A DNA stretch of 64,000 nucleotides from Polydactylus sextarius (Eukaryota; Chordata; Actinopteri; Polynemidae), in contig CM028912.1 in the NCBI GenBank assembly GCA_016801845.1, positions 18,102,001 through 18,166,000 of the forward strand, read 5' to 3'. The notes beneath the pieces were generated by a model. It saw only the letters and a program-made list of their open reading frames with translations, ran no database searches and was not told where the DNA came from. Position numbers and translations under genes: made by a program. Below are positions 47,231 through 60,530 of the stretch, piece after piece; the stretch's first letter is position 1; every line of letters starts with the position of its first letter.

Positions 47231-50200
47231 ACAGACCTAAACTGAACTAGGTTGTTGGGATGTGAACTGTCTGCATGCTGCTGTCAGCACATGTCAAAGA
47301 TAGTTTGTGTTGGGGGAAAAAACTCCATTCTATAGCACTAATGAAAACCATAAATGAATGAAAATGAAATGAGTGTTTTAGTCAGTTCCAACAAGTGTGA
47401 TGTCTTTTATTGCTATTACTTACTACTTAAATAATTGAAGCTAGTCAGCTTCACATTTTAGAGGCATTCAACATTTGGGTCAAATAGCTTATGAAAAATA
47501 AGAGATGAACAAGTCTACATATGTTTTATATCAATGCATCACATACACAAGTAATTTTATCAACATTTGGTAAACATAAATTAATTGAATCTAAGCTAGC
47601 GGTAAATAAGTCTAAGTTTAATTTATGAAGCCAGTTTTAGTGTGCAAAAATGACAGATCTGAAAAACCAAAACTTTCTCTTAATATGTAATGTATTTTTA
47701 TTTTTCTCCTTGATTTTTGGTACTGAAGTATTATTGAGGAACAGATCCAGCATCCAAGACTGTGAAAGCTGATTTAAGTATATTTATAATGCTCAACTTG
47801 AAACATTATTCTTATCATGGATGTTGTTTTAACATGATTTAAAGTTTTGGAAGTCACAGTCCAACTCTTGGAAAGAAAGCCGAAAATGTTTTGCAATGTG
47901 CACTTTCATTTTTAAGAATTTCTTGTTCTTTTACAACCCACACTATTTTCTTCTATTGTGTTTTCAGCCCAACACTGTAGTTGTCAGAAGTGAGATTTAG
48001 CTCAGAAATCGATCCCAGGTGTTGGAAATAGAACAATAACAGTGAATGCTTGAGTTTGTTAACTGGTGTAGTTGTGGATGTTACAGGCAGAAAACTCTGT
48101 TGTGTTCGCAGCCGTCAGGGTTGGTATCATAACCTGCTCATCAAGGAAAATGGTTTGTTTGGATAAACCTGGAGGCTTAAGTAGAAGTCTAAATGTGATT
48201 TGAAAAGGAACTATTACTCTTACACATACGCAAAATCCAAGTCTCTCAACAGTAAAATTGACCAAATCTCACTCACACCCATTTTTTCATGCTTTTCCAC
48301 AATGACACAAACAAATTTCTTATTACAACTAATTTAGTTGATATCAATACTGATGCCTCTCAACCATATGGTTCCTCTGATGAGAACTGAAGACAATTTG
48401 AAAAAGGAATTGCAGCAATGCCCAAAAGATTAAACAATATATATCCCTAGGATGACGAAAGCTAATTCACTTATCAGGTGTTGTCATTTATTACTAAACT
48501 TTTTAGAATGTTGTATTCCCAGAGCCCTTAAATGACAAGTATGAGAAATTACCTCTCAAATAAAAGTCAAGTTATATTTATATATTTGTATTTGCTTGTG
48601 GGCAGTCATTGTCATATACCTAATTGAGATTTGTACTGTTTGATTTTATTGTTTCAAGCCCAAACCCTGTTTTGTCCCGATGTTTCTGAGGCATGATCAT
48701 CTGGGACATTTATCCCATTTTGTTTTATGTTTGTTTCATTCAGAGGTTTGACATCCACAACAAAAGCTGACGTATCTTTGTAAACGCTCCGCAAAATGGT
48801 GTATTTTTTCCTTATTTATTTATTTTTGTTATTCAAGTGAAGACAAAGTCTATCCATCTATAATTCTTGAGTGTGCTGTTGTTCATGAGACGATGAGGAT
48901 GACTTCACATGAAATAAATTCCTCTGAGGTATTGTTTAGAAGTGATACATGCATTCTTGTTTACTACCTCCTGAAGATGTCCAAGCGCCACATTTGTTTC
49001 TTGGTGTAGAAGACACTTTAATGGAATGAGGAGACACGTCCCCTTTTTTTACTTAATTTAAAAACAATCACTTTGTGTGTGCGTGTGAGTGTGTGTACAT
49101 CTATGTACCTGTGTCAGTGTGTGTGTGTGTGTGTGTTTGTTTTCCATGGCCTACTGTCCAGCAAAGTTTGAATAAAAAAAACTAAAATGTCAGACTATAA
49201 AAACAGTAGGCTGAAATGAATTTACCCTGGAAAAAAAATAAAATAATAAAACAAAAAACATTCCATCTCACAAATCGTCTACCAGCTGTTGTGTAAAATA
49301 TCTGATATTTTCCAGGCATTCATATACACCTAGTCAGCAGTATGATTGTCATCATAACAATGCTTCTTTGCAGTGAGTACCATCAACATGCCAGTTGCCT
49401 GGTTGCCAATCTTTTTTTCTTTTCTTTTTTTTTTTTGTAGCTTTCCAGATTGCTTCGCATGGCCCTCTTTGGGCTGAGGGCTTTGTTCCATCCGTGCACT
49501 CCAAGCGTTGAGACCTCTCATGTCACTGTTCTTGGCTCGATGATTGTATATTTGCACAGAGAGTTTGCACTTTATGGTCATTCAGGGCCCTGGCAAATAG
49601 CTGGTTCATTTTAGCATGGGCTTCTCTTCCATGGGGTATTATTGCCTGATAGGCAGTCCCGTGCCAAGCAGAGCTGTTTGAAGTGGAGAGGGGTGCTGGT
49701 TATCACAGTTAAGTTACAGAAGGCTGTGAGTCTAAATGTCCCTTATAATAAGACATCTATGAATACAGAAGAGCATTGTAAAATATCTGGCTTGTAACAT
49801 AGATGGCTCAGGATCGTGAGAATAGTTCTTTTGGTGATAAAAATGTGCCAGTTAAAGTTTCTACTGAGGTAAAAGGCAACCTTTTCATGAGGTTCATTTT
49901 GAGTTACATTATTTTTTTTCTGAGCACAGCACTTGTGAGCCTTTGTGTCACAGGCACCTTTGACCATCCCAGAGATGAAGAATATAAAAATGGTTTCAAA
50001 GTGCTTTTTTTTTTTTTTTTAAGCGCTGCAAGTGATTATAACTCTTAAAACTTAAAAGTTACTTCTCATGCTTTTCATCATGTTCCTGCTGATAGAGGTT
50101 ATTTGGTTGGTTGGTGAGTAATATTTGAAAACAAGTATTTGAATGATGTTAAAACCTTGACTGAGTGTGTCTGAAACATGAAGGTACGTGCTGGGGTGGT

Positions 50201-50731
50201 GGGTTGTAACAGTGTAACAAGAAGACATGCTGCTGACATGTCCTTGAGTCTGACAGTGACGACTTATTTGCTCCTGGAGAGCTGTTAGCAAGCTGAACTT
50301 GACATTTGTGCTCCCCACTGAGGACGGCATGCCAACAGAGAATATCTGTATGAGATCTGTTAAGCACTCAATTAGAAGGCTTCTGCTCACATAAAAGCTG
50401 TCTGGTTAAATAAGGTTAATTAAAATAACCTGAAATTTAATTCTTTTACTTTTAAGAGAGGTTTTGTACCCACCATTTGGAAGAGCAGATATATTTTAGC
50501 TTTAGTTACAAAACTGGTCACTAGTACAAGGACACACACGTGTTCAACTTCGCAGGCTTTAAATATTTACAGCCACCGACCTGTTTGTTGCATACTCGGT
50601 CGATAGGAGTCACATGGAAAATACTTTGCATGCATGGCTTTCTAGATAAAACAATTTTCCATAAGACTACAGAGCGTGAACTGAGGAAGAAGGAAAAAAA
50701 AGGAATCAACAAACCCCGCATTGTTCGTCTT

Positions 50732-50763
50732 TGGACATCAAAGATCAGCATCTTTGATGTCCA
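50732..50763. repeat. Perfect 14-bp stem with 4-base loop (opposed TCF/LEF-type motifs)
   Basis: tggacatcaaagat and its exact reverse complement are separated by cagc. Each arm contains atcaaag, a consensus-like TCF/LEF core, so the palindrome presents two inverted sites 14 bases apart. Seen directly; binding is inference. Confidence 0.85.
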
Positions 50764-52322
50764 TCCATAGTTTCAAATTCCAGTAGCTACAAAGCCCAAT
50801 TGATGGAAAATGTCATCTCAAGTTTCAGTTAATTACTCTAATCACTAGGTTACTTTTACACCTGTTATATAAGGTGTTGCATCTATATTGAGTCATTTGA
50901 TCGGCCTGCAGTGAAGTAAAGTATTGTGCACTTATTTATATTGTGCTGGCATAGAGTAAAATAGAAAGCAAATTCAGGCTGTGGATGAAACACATTATAC
51001 TGCATAAACAGGTCTAGTGACTACATTACATAATGACCCTAGTAAGATGCTTAATTTTACTGCAATGTCTTTCTGTATATCTGAACATTTATGCAGACTC
51101 TGACATAACGCTGATAAGCTAATAAAAGCACCGGTATATAAGTTGTGCTTCAGCGTCTTTTAAAGCAGATTATACTGTACAGTTACATAGTAATGCTTTT
51201 TGCATTTTACAGTGAGTTCTACAGACACACACAGTACAAACAAAGTGTCTTGTATATGGACTATGCAACATCCAAAACTGGGGTATAGTCAGATGCCTTC
51301 ATGTGAGTGATTCATCATTAAACTAACCACAGTGCATGTTTTTCTTCCCATTACGTATCCCCTAAACAATTTAAGCCTCTGCAAAAGCACTGCTCCTGAT
51401 AATGTATTGCTCCTCATGAATTAGGATGACTGTGCAAATATCTCCTTTATCACATCATAATGGGTTGGACTTTTTTTGCCAGTAATTTGAATTTATATCA
51501 ACAGCATCACGATTCTTTCACCTTGAAATCAATGAGGTCACACTGTAGGATTAAAAGCAGTGACTAGGATGAATCATAATGTTTGAACAAGGAAATTTTC
51601 CAGTTTCCACATTAGCTGGACATTGGTTAAACTCCAATTTTTGTGTTTTCAAAGGAAAAAGGCCACATGTGCATGGGGCTGCTTTTTTGTATGCAATCAG
51701 TTCAGGTACACTAATAGCCCCTGATCTCAGTCTACCGTTTCATGCTTATGTGACTCTTTGATTTGATTCAGGATGCTTTGTTGGAGTCATTTGAGATCCC
51801 TAACGCAACCTGAATCGGATCATGTCCCAAGTTTGCTACTCCAGGACAACGCCCTGGGAGTCAGCTTCGTTGTACACAAACAAATGACAGCGAAAAAACC
51901 CTGAGTGAATGTGTGATGAATCCAGATGTTTCCACACATGCCACAAATGATGGGAATCATATATAATGGCCTTTACCAGAGGTCACATCTATGAAGCAGA
52001 TCACAGACTATTCTCTCCACTAACATAATCAAAACAATAAATAAAGAAATATTCTATGTTCATTACCCCAGTAGAGTCCAGAGACTAGTTTTTTTTTAAA
52101 TGTGTTTCATCATTTTGGCAGCTAAGGACAAGGATGTGTACTACCATTGTGTTTTTAAAGTACACACTACGTGATCAAAGGCTGCTTTGTGCTGTGGGAG
52201 CCATGACTAATGGTAGAAGCTCATTATGAATGACCCTGAGTGGGGCTCAGGTTAGAAATGCTTCAGGGCTAAACAGAGAAACACTTAGTCACTGATGTCT
52301 CTTGTTGGCTTTGGTCCTCCAG

Positions 52323-52432
52323 GTTTTGATGACCGGGACACAGACCTGTTCTTGTGCGACACCAACACATGCAAGTTTGACGGCGAGTGTCTAAGAATTG
52401 GAAACATGGTGACATGCATTTGTGATTTCAAG
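52323..52432 (+). CDS. tmeff2: tmeff2 exon 2: start of the first follistatin module
   Basis: 110 bases between a good acceptor (ggtcctccag) and a strong donor (ttcaag|gtaaga). Its first two bases complete the Gly codon split by exon 1, and 36 codons follow to phase 0. The translation FDDRDTDLFLCDTNTCKFDG continues with ECLRIGNMVTCICDFK. It matches the TMEFF2 sequence before the first Kazal-like core almost residue for residue. It has the cysteine pattern (C-x4-C-x5-C-x8-C-x1-C) of the EGF-like N-lobe of a follistatin module, with five cysteines visible. The next Cys-rich exon, with the Kazal core, was not found in the window. Together with exon 1 this gives 100 of the roughly 370 residues usual for the protein. 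It identifies the locus unambiguously as tmeff2, not tmeff1. Confidence 0.95.
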
Positions 52433-53299
52433 GTAAGACATGTTTTTTTATTTTATTAATACTGTTTTTTTTTTAAGGTGCAGCTGACTATTTGCTCAAC
52501 TCCCTGGTCAGTGATTATCATGGCTCAGCAGCTGTAACTATTAATGACAGTGGAGTCAAGCTTTGGATAAGCTACAGTGATTGAACTATACTAAGCCTGC
52601 AATGGAAGAGCTGGTGTCTCTTTTTTAAAACCAAAACCACAAGAGAAAGTGTGTAAGGAATGAATTAAAAAGAGTCTTGATCTGTTTTAGCATGAGATGG
52701 AATCATTGGCATGTCTGGCTAACTAGCATATTATCTATAGTAATAACTGGATGTTACTTCAAAGGATATTTAATTAATTAACTTTTATATTAGAGCCAGT
52801 GGAAATTCTGGATTCTGATTGGTTTTTATGTGTAGATTAACTTAATTAATTATATAACAACAGAGTAGAGGCATAAAAGCCATAGAGTTTAGATTAGCTT
52901 GTCTCATATTTGAGGAATTGGAATATGAACAAAACCCTGTGATCTGTGTAACTGCCTTCAGAAAACACCATTAATTTGATCTCAACACAAGAGGTCTTAA
53001 TAAGAACATTTTCAGTGTTTCTCATTAGAAGCGTAAAATGGTTCAAATGTCAAGCGTTCACACAGTGATTCACAGAGATTAAAAGTGCTCTTGAAGATAA
53101 AAATTGGATGTATGACCATAAATTCTCATTTTACTGGAAAGCTATGTTAAATTGAAAGGTATATATTTTTAAAGATCAGTATAATCATTGAGATCGATGT
53201 CCATTATCTTGATTAGATATTAGCTGTAAGAGGAGGCGGTTGCATAGCATGAGTCCACTTTATAGCTCCCTGGGAAATCCCATGTCACTATCATGCACC

Positions 53300-53760
53300 A
53301 CTGTTCTCTCTCAGTCTTCATAAACAAGACTGCCACTGATGAGACCAAAGACTGAAAGGCTCTCTTTAATGGCATAAATCTGGAAAATTATGCTCTTCTT
53401 GATAATGATTCATACTTAACTTTATGGCCAGGCCCATAATAAAAAAGCAGCAAACCAGTCAGCTGAGTATTGATTTTGGTATAATGTTTGTGAGGTTTGC
53501 TATGCAGAGCCTGATATAAATGAAGCCACAGAGATCCGAGGACGTAGCACGTGTTCTCATCACTCGCCTTTATCAGCACGTCATCAGAGCAGGCACTAGG
53601 CAGGCTGACACTCGATTGGTCACCAGCTTTTATCTCAATTTCGTACTTCCCTGGGAGCAAACGTTAACAGAGGCCTGTAGATAAATGACATTACTGCTCC
53701 ATTTCTCTTCAGGAGATCTCACACTGATACTGCTGTTGCAGTGCACCGAGGCGTTCAGAA
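53300..53760. promoter_or_regulatory. Candidate intronic conserved noncoding element
   Basis: About 460 bases free of simple repeats and more GC-balanced than the flanks, lying less than 1 kb from exon 2. It includes tctctttaatggcataaatc, gcctttatcagcacgtcatc and gcctgtagataaatgacatt. A 90-codon frame on the - strand crosses it without splice signals or a known domain. Inference. Confidence 0.28.
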
Positions 53761-54767
53761 AAGCAGGTCATAACACAGATTCTGGCTTAATACCACAGGT
53801 CTGAGGTCAACTAAGCTATGCATCTTCTGTTTGTTTGTGCAGAAGGTTCCTGATGTCAGTGTCTTTATTTCATCAGTCAACGTAAACATGACCTTCTGAG
53901 CCTTGCAGCTGTTACCATGCCTGAAATAATCAGTCACTCCCAATCAGCATCAAATAAATAGGTCCAAGATTTTTCTCCTGTTGGCAGTTCATTCAGGGCT
54001 GTCAGTGGAGACATGAAAGTTGTATAAATTCTCAGCTTGGGTGGATTTTCTTTGTTCTAACAGAATCTATGGATGTGTGTGCACACTAAAAAAACCCAAG
54101 GAAGAGACACGCAAGGGGCTCTGTGAAGAGGAAGTGAGTTTGATGTGGTGGAATCAATGGACACTATTCATTGCCAAGATGCATTAGATTCGCCTCATAC
54201 TGACTCTTGAAAGAGCCAAGACTTTCACTCACTAACTGGAGTCAAACTGTTGCAAAGCAACATGCTTTCTTTCTCATAGCAGAAAATGAGTTGCTTTATT
54301 TGTCAGCTAACATCACACCCTGACTAATCACATAACATTTCTACGTAATTCATCTCACAGTAGCTGCTGGGAAAAGCTATTGTTGCCAGTTTGGTTTTGT
54401 TAATGTCAGGTCACGGTGCCGATTCCCAAAGGGATAGTCCATTCTAAATATATGTGCCGCTCATGGCGCTGTGAAACACTTCAACTAAAACTGTCCACCA
54501 AAGGGTAAACGGCACATTTCATTGGTTTCTGTAATGGTGCTTTGTAATATATTAAAGTTAGAACTATTTCTCATAATTACACATACATCCAGCTCATGTT
54601 ACCCATGTTAGCCTATCGATTATCAACCATTGTCATTCAGATGGTCATCTCATTTATATAGGCAGGTTCTTCTTTATTTTTGCTTGCGTTTATGATTATT
54701 ATGATTCTTCATAATAATAATGTCAAACTGCTGAACACACAAATTTGATTTGAAGTATTTTGATTGC

Positions 54768-54768
<1 letters not shown>

Positions 54769-54802
<34 letters not shown>

Positions 54803-54826
54803 TAGTGTAACATGAAGGACAGGCTG

Positions 54827-54915
<89 letters not shown>

Positions 54916-54916
54916 G
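54769..54916. repeat. Compound (TA)n(CA)n ... (TA)n(TG)n(TA)n repeat
   Basis: (TA) then CACACA, a 30-base unique spacer, then a longer (TA)n, (TG)n and (TA)n. The (CA) and (TG) blocks and the TA blocks are mutually complementary, so the region can fold back on itself. Seen directly. Confidence 0.93.
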
Positions 54917-56858
54917 TATGTATTGTAGATTAAGAACTTAATGTAACACCACTATAAAACAAAATATTTGTCTTTGTCTTTTGACAAACAGAACATGTTT
55001 TGAAGTACAGTTATTCTTTTTGACCCAGATACAGTAACATTCCTACAGTACAGTAACATTTCTTAGAATATTAATTCAGTGAGCATCTAGGGAAAGATCT
55101 AGATGGCTGTTAACCTACTTTGTGGTATTTGTGTTCTTTTTCCTACTTAAAGTCCAATGTTAATCCATGTTAGCTTACCTTTTAATAAATGTAAAATGCA
55201 AGCCTGTCTGCTTTTGTGGTTTGTGGCAATTCTATTTACTAGGTATGCACTTTCATTTAGTTTTAAATAATAAGTGGTATCATCGGCTCCTGTATATTTT
55301 TGGTTCAGACATAATGTTACTGAAATGTAAATACTGCTTGCACTATTAGTGCAACAGGTGAGGCAGTTAATTCAGTCTCTGGAGAGGAGATGGAAGTGAT
55401 TAGTGGCACTGTTTTACATATCAAGAACATCATCCCCACTGTGTGTAGATTGTGAATAATAGCAATTTTTTTCATTTATCTTTCATTTTTATTTATCTCC
55501 ACATCTTTTCACACTATAATTTATAGAACAGTTTTCATCAGAGCTGATGAAATTACCAGAGATTTCTTATTAGTTTAGTACAAAGGACCTGATTCTGCTT
55601 TCATAAATGTAATGACATTAAACATGTTGGTGGACAATGGACTTAGTATTCATTTTCATTTTAGAAGCATGTTGTGAGCTAAATATTTGTAAAAGTGCCC
55701 AAGGTTTAAGGAGGTGCCTACAGACCAATGGATGGCATGTTAATGCAGCTGATGTAAATAATGTGTTGGGTCATTACTGTCAGGTTTACTTACAGCTAGG
55801 TGCTGCTGACTACACGCAAGTCAAAACATAGCAGGTCAGGTTTAGCAATAAAATAAGTATAAAGAAAGTTTATTCATTCTGTTGTTGGCACCAGTAGCCT
55901 CATGCCAGCTGAAGTTCCCTGATATGGTAATCCTGGTTCATCATCAGGATGTGGAAATGTGGCCTTGTCAGAGAAGCAGCCTGGAGCCTCACAGGATATC
56001 TTTTGGTTTGGCCACAGCATGATGTTTTGTAGTTGTGATTGTTTTGCAGAATAAAAAAGATAGATATAGCCAGTTTGCTGCCTCGTGATGATGATGCTGT
56101 TTGTCCCTATTGTAGCTATAGGCATTAATGGTAGATACTCATATGTTATCTTATACAGTCCTTGAACAAGTCCTTGAATTATGTTTGACCAGAGTTAATG
56201 TGTGTGTGGCACTATAATTTGTATCTAGTCCTTCAGATGACTGAAGTTAAATGTTATTACAAATAAATAATTCATAACTGCTCAGGTAATTTCCATTATT
56301 CCATCTAATAAAAATGCAGTGTAATGCAAAAAGCAATAATTGTATAGACTGCAGGGTTTGAGAACAAGGTTTCATCCACATTCAAAATGCATTACACCAA
56401 ATATCTGCCAAACAATGTGAGAGTGCAGGAACGTATTTATGTTGTAGTTAAATTTAAATGAAAAGGCAATAAAATCAACATAACTTTGAGAATTTTATGT
56501 CCCTTCCTTCTGGCGGTTTTGAAAACAGCTCTAAAGATTTCACGTAATGCTGCTTCAGATAGTGTGTTATAACATCGCAGTTGCATCTGAGTACATAAAT
56601 AAATCGCAGCCATCGTGCTCACAAAAGTTAATTGTACGTTTAACTCAGAAGCATGGCAGTGACTCAACACAGATGCCACAGTGGTGGTGAAAGTCCTCAT
56701 GTCTGCATGGTAAAGAAAAATAAGAAATGAAAACAATATTTAGTTAGACTCAGATGATGGTGCATAGGTAGTATTACATTTTAGACATAAACTGTTGGAC
56801 TGGCTGTTCATTCATAAGTACAAAAATAGCCTGTGTATATGTATGTATATTATCTATC

Positions 56859-57163
<305 letters not shown>

Positions 57164-59689
57164 ATCAATATGTACATTTATAAGCATTTTTTGCATGTGT
57201 GTGTGTATATGGATTAATGTATATAGTCATGCAAATGATGTATGCTGTCTCTCAGCAACAAAGATGAAAGTAGTGTGATGTTCTAGCAATATAGAAAGAT
57301 CTCAGGGAGGAGTTGGGTGGGTGGTCTTAGTAATCAGTGAGAGGTGTGACTGGTTGAGTCACTGTGTCTATGAAATAATCAACATGTATGTACAGCAGAC
57401 GGCAGGATGCACAACAGACATGGTTCTGTTTATGTATATTATTAGACACTATAATACATGTCTAGGTGCTGGCATACAGTCTGCATGGTCAAACCCTTGT
57501 GGACTCTCAATAGATGAGTAAATTTTCTTCACAGCCACACAGCAGACAGAGGAAGTGTAACTGGAGCTTATGTAACATTAGTTCACGCAATAGTAGCTCA
57601 TAGCCCCTTCTGTACATGCAGACAGTATCCTTTAACATCCTAAAACACATTCAGGATCATAATGTACTTTCAGCCAGCATAGCATATTTATTGACTTTAT
57701 TTAGGATAATGTTGGCAGCACATTTGGTCTTCAGTATGCTCCCTGCTGGATGTTTGATGTGGCTACTGTTCGCTGTAATGCCTGACCTCAAATGGCTCTC
57801 CTGCTTTTCACTGCCGGAAGCCGTCTAATGTTTGGGTTGTGATGGCTGGACTGCTGAGGCTCGCAGCGCTTCAAAGAGGGATGAGAGCTAATGCGGGTTC
57901 ATGTGATGTTGATGGGAGGGTGTAGAAGGGCAGTCTGTCCTTCATATTGCACTAAACATGCAACACTTTGGTACACATCTTTTACACACACACTCAAAAA
58001 AGGAAAAATACACAGGGTCACAAAAGGTTGCATAGATCCTCAAACTGCACAAACACAACTGACTCACACTCTCCTGCCATTTCAATCCACAATCACATAA
58101 ACACTCCACCCTCAAATAGATCCTCATAAAGAGCCTAATCATATGGAATGTAAAACAATGAAATACCTACGTCTACACAGACACACATATCCACACAGGT
58201 CCAGGTGGTAAGACACAAGCATCTGATGGAGACCTCATTCCATATATTTGCATTTGTTTATCTTCCTTTTATCCAGGGCCATGTGAACCAACTGGGACTG
58301 AGATATTGACTAATGGTGAACTTACAGTACTTCCTTGTGCATAAACATACTCGTTTTGAAGCAGCAGAAAGATGATGAGATATATTCATCTGTGACTAAA
58401 TAATGTGGACATTTCTCTTTTTTATTTCAAAATTTGGAAAATTAAAACATCAAATTGCAATTTAACTCAGATGTTGTTAACCGGCTCATTTACACCTAAC
58501 ATAAATTGACTCCTTATATGAAAGTATGACTTTGGTGGAAAAAAACTCACCTACATAAAACTGATTTCTGCCTTTGTTAGGCAAAACCAACCAGAGTTTT
58601 TCCTGTTCTGATAAATTGTGCCACGGGTTTGGTTAATACATAACACAAAATTCTTCATGTGACTTCATATAAGACAAAGTTTTGCTGTTGAATTTGCAAT
58701 CTTATTTAGTGGTGGTGATTAAGTCAATTCAATGTTCTGTTGCAAAAGAAGCAAATTATTGTGTACCCTCTTTACAATACGATAAGCACTGGATTGTTTC
58801 ATCAGTATTTTGCATGGCCTAATCCTCTCTACTCCGCTTCTTCCAACCCTGCATCTCCCAGCTTCTCTACACTGCCTGTCATTGCTTTCATCCTCTCATC
58901 TGTCTTTTTCCAATTACTGGTCCCATGCCCTTCTTGCTACTTTCTCAGTCAGTGCATGTAGGGTTGTGAGCTCCTTTAACTTTTAAAGTTTCAGTTTATT
59001 CTAATCAATCACAGCATATAAAAATATTCAACCCAAGTGGCTTCTTTTCATGCTGATAGATTCTGTTTTATCTGCTGTGGGTTTGGAGATATCCATCTCG
59101 AATGTCTGCTGCAGCTGCATAACAATAGAGGCACTGTAAATGGAATTTTGTAATTTAAAATTTGCTTTTGTTGTTTGTCTGATTGGTTGAAACTGCACTT
59201 GCAATGAAGGTCTTTGGATTACCCTGAGTAGCTTCTGTAAAGGTTACTGAGTTGCTCAGTTATGCTAAAATATTCCAATGCTTTGAGGAGGACAAGTGAA
59301 ATTCCATCATTTTCCGTTATTTTAGCAGAAGTATCTGGATATATCACAATGAACCAAAACCGATGTGTGTAGCTGAACACCACCTGTGAGGAAAATATGT
59401 TTTCCTTTTTCTAATTTGGGTCAATTAATTCTTCAAGTTTACGTGTCTCTTCTATCAGAGGTCTCTGTGGTGGGGCTCAACCACCTCTTGTCTTTGCATG
59501 ATAAATATACCAATTAAAATCAGCACGATGAGGTAGAACAGGAGGCGAGTTTCTGAGCGGCATGTCTGTGGTTGGAAAATACAAGAGCATGCAGCTCAAG
59601 CAAAGCCAGTGATAATGAAGAAATTACGTATTTGACACACGTGTGTCTGTTGCATGGGGTGAGCTGTTGACATGCTGTTACATACAATA

Positions 59690-59935
59690 CTATGTCACTT
59701 TTCCTTTTTTTAAATAAGCTTTATTCAGCATATACAAGCATGTCTCAGATGTTTGGATTACAATAACACCGGACTTAATGTTTGTGATGCAAGTGGGAAT
59801 TGACTTCTCCTCTGTTGGGGTTGCAAACACAATGCTGGGAGGGATTTTTTTTCTTGCGAGGTCGGCAAGAAAAATATATTTATCTCCTCTGTAAGCCCCT
59901 TCTGGGAGGTGGCTCTTGCCACACTGATTAGCCAA
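59690..59935 (-). other. Open frame ending in AATAAA and an A-rich tract; not called as a gene
   Basis: An 81-codon frame on the - strand opens with TTG, not ATG, and has no recognisable domain. Near its end are aataaa and, about 10 bases later, a run of seven A. This could be the end of an old retrocopied transcript, or chance in AT-rich DNA. Confidence 0.2.
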
Positions 59936-60189
59936 GGGGGCCTAAATATAATGTGTATTCTTATATAATTTTAAGGCTAGAACAAATGATAAGATGTTTT
60001 TTTTTATCAATGATTGAAAAAATATTATTATCATTTTTGATGATTATTATAATTTTTAATTTTTAATCAGTTAACTGTCTCAAACCATGTTATCAGTGAA
60101 AATGTCCATCAAAAGTCCATCAAGAAAGAATTTTTTGTCTGTCCTGCACTCTGACACCAGGTTTATTCAGTTTTCAGTCATATATATCA

Positions 60190-60530
60190 GAGAAAAGCAC
60201 ATCAAAGAACCTGGAACCCTCCATCCACCCACCACTTAACCTGCTGGTCCCAGCAGACTGTGGAGCAAACAGGCTACAGCCTGTACAGGTCTGCCATCTA
60301 CCACAGGGTAACATATATAGACAAAATAAACATTCACACCTAAAGGCAATTTTACCAATCATCGGTCACCAGTGGACCTAATCCTGTATGTCACTAGACT
60401 GTGGGTGGAAGCTGGAGTACTCAGAGAAAACCTACGCAGACACAGGGAGATCAACAGCTTAGGTTAGAATCCCAAATCTTCCTAATGTGAGGTGACAGTG
60501 CTAATCACTGCACCAACAAAAGCTGAAAGC
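60190..60530 (-). repeat. Teleost dispersed repeat (SINE/L2-tail type), near full length
   Basis: Reading the - strand from 60530, the order is gcagtgattagcactgtcac, a tgtctgcgtaggttttctct block, then a ctccagcttccacccacagt block. After these come attgcctttaggtgtgaatg and a tctgctgggaccagcaggtt block, ending in a ggtggatgga tail. This is the classic order of a common fish repeat, also seen split at 15420-16315. Noncoding. Confidence 0.65.

Larger units (their letters stand above)
40529..52322 (+). other. tmeff2 intron 1 (11,794 bp)
   Basis: Begins gtgagagt and ends ggtcctccag. I found no extra exon inside that fits the gene. It holds ATT-rich DNA at 40567-40603, poly-T at 40723-40740, (CA)n at 41610-41632 and 42140-42164, a T-run plus (GT)n at 43070-43094, (TG)n at 49080-49136, poly-T near 50007-50021 and a perfect hairpin at 50732-50763. 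It also has several repeat-free blocks (45400-45800, 47060-47230, 51300-51770) that could be intronic enhancers. The rest is AT-rich. Confidence 0.85.

Noticed and set aside
60440..60490. tRNA B-box-like sequence near taggttagaatccc
   Set aside because: It lies inside the dispersed repeat at 60190-60530 and has no cloverleaf around it.
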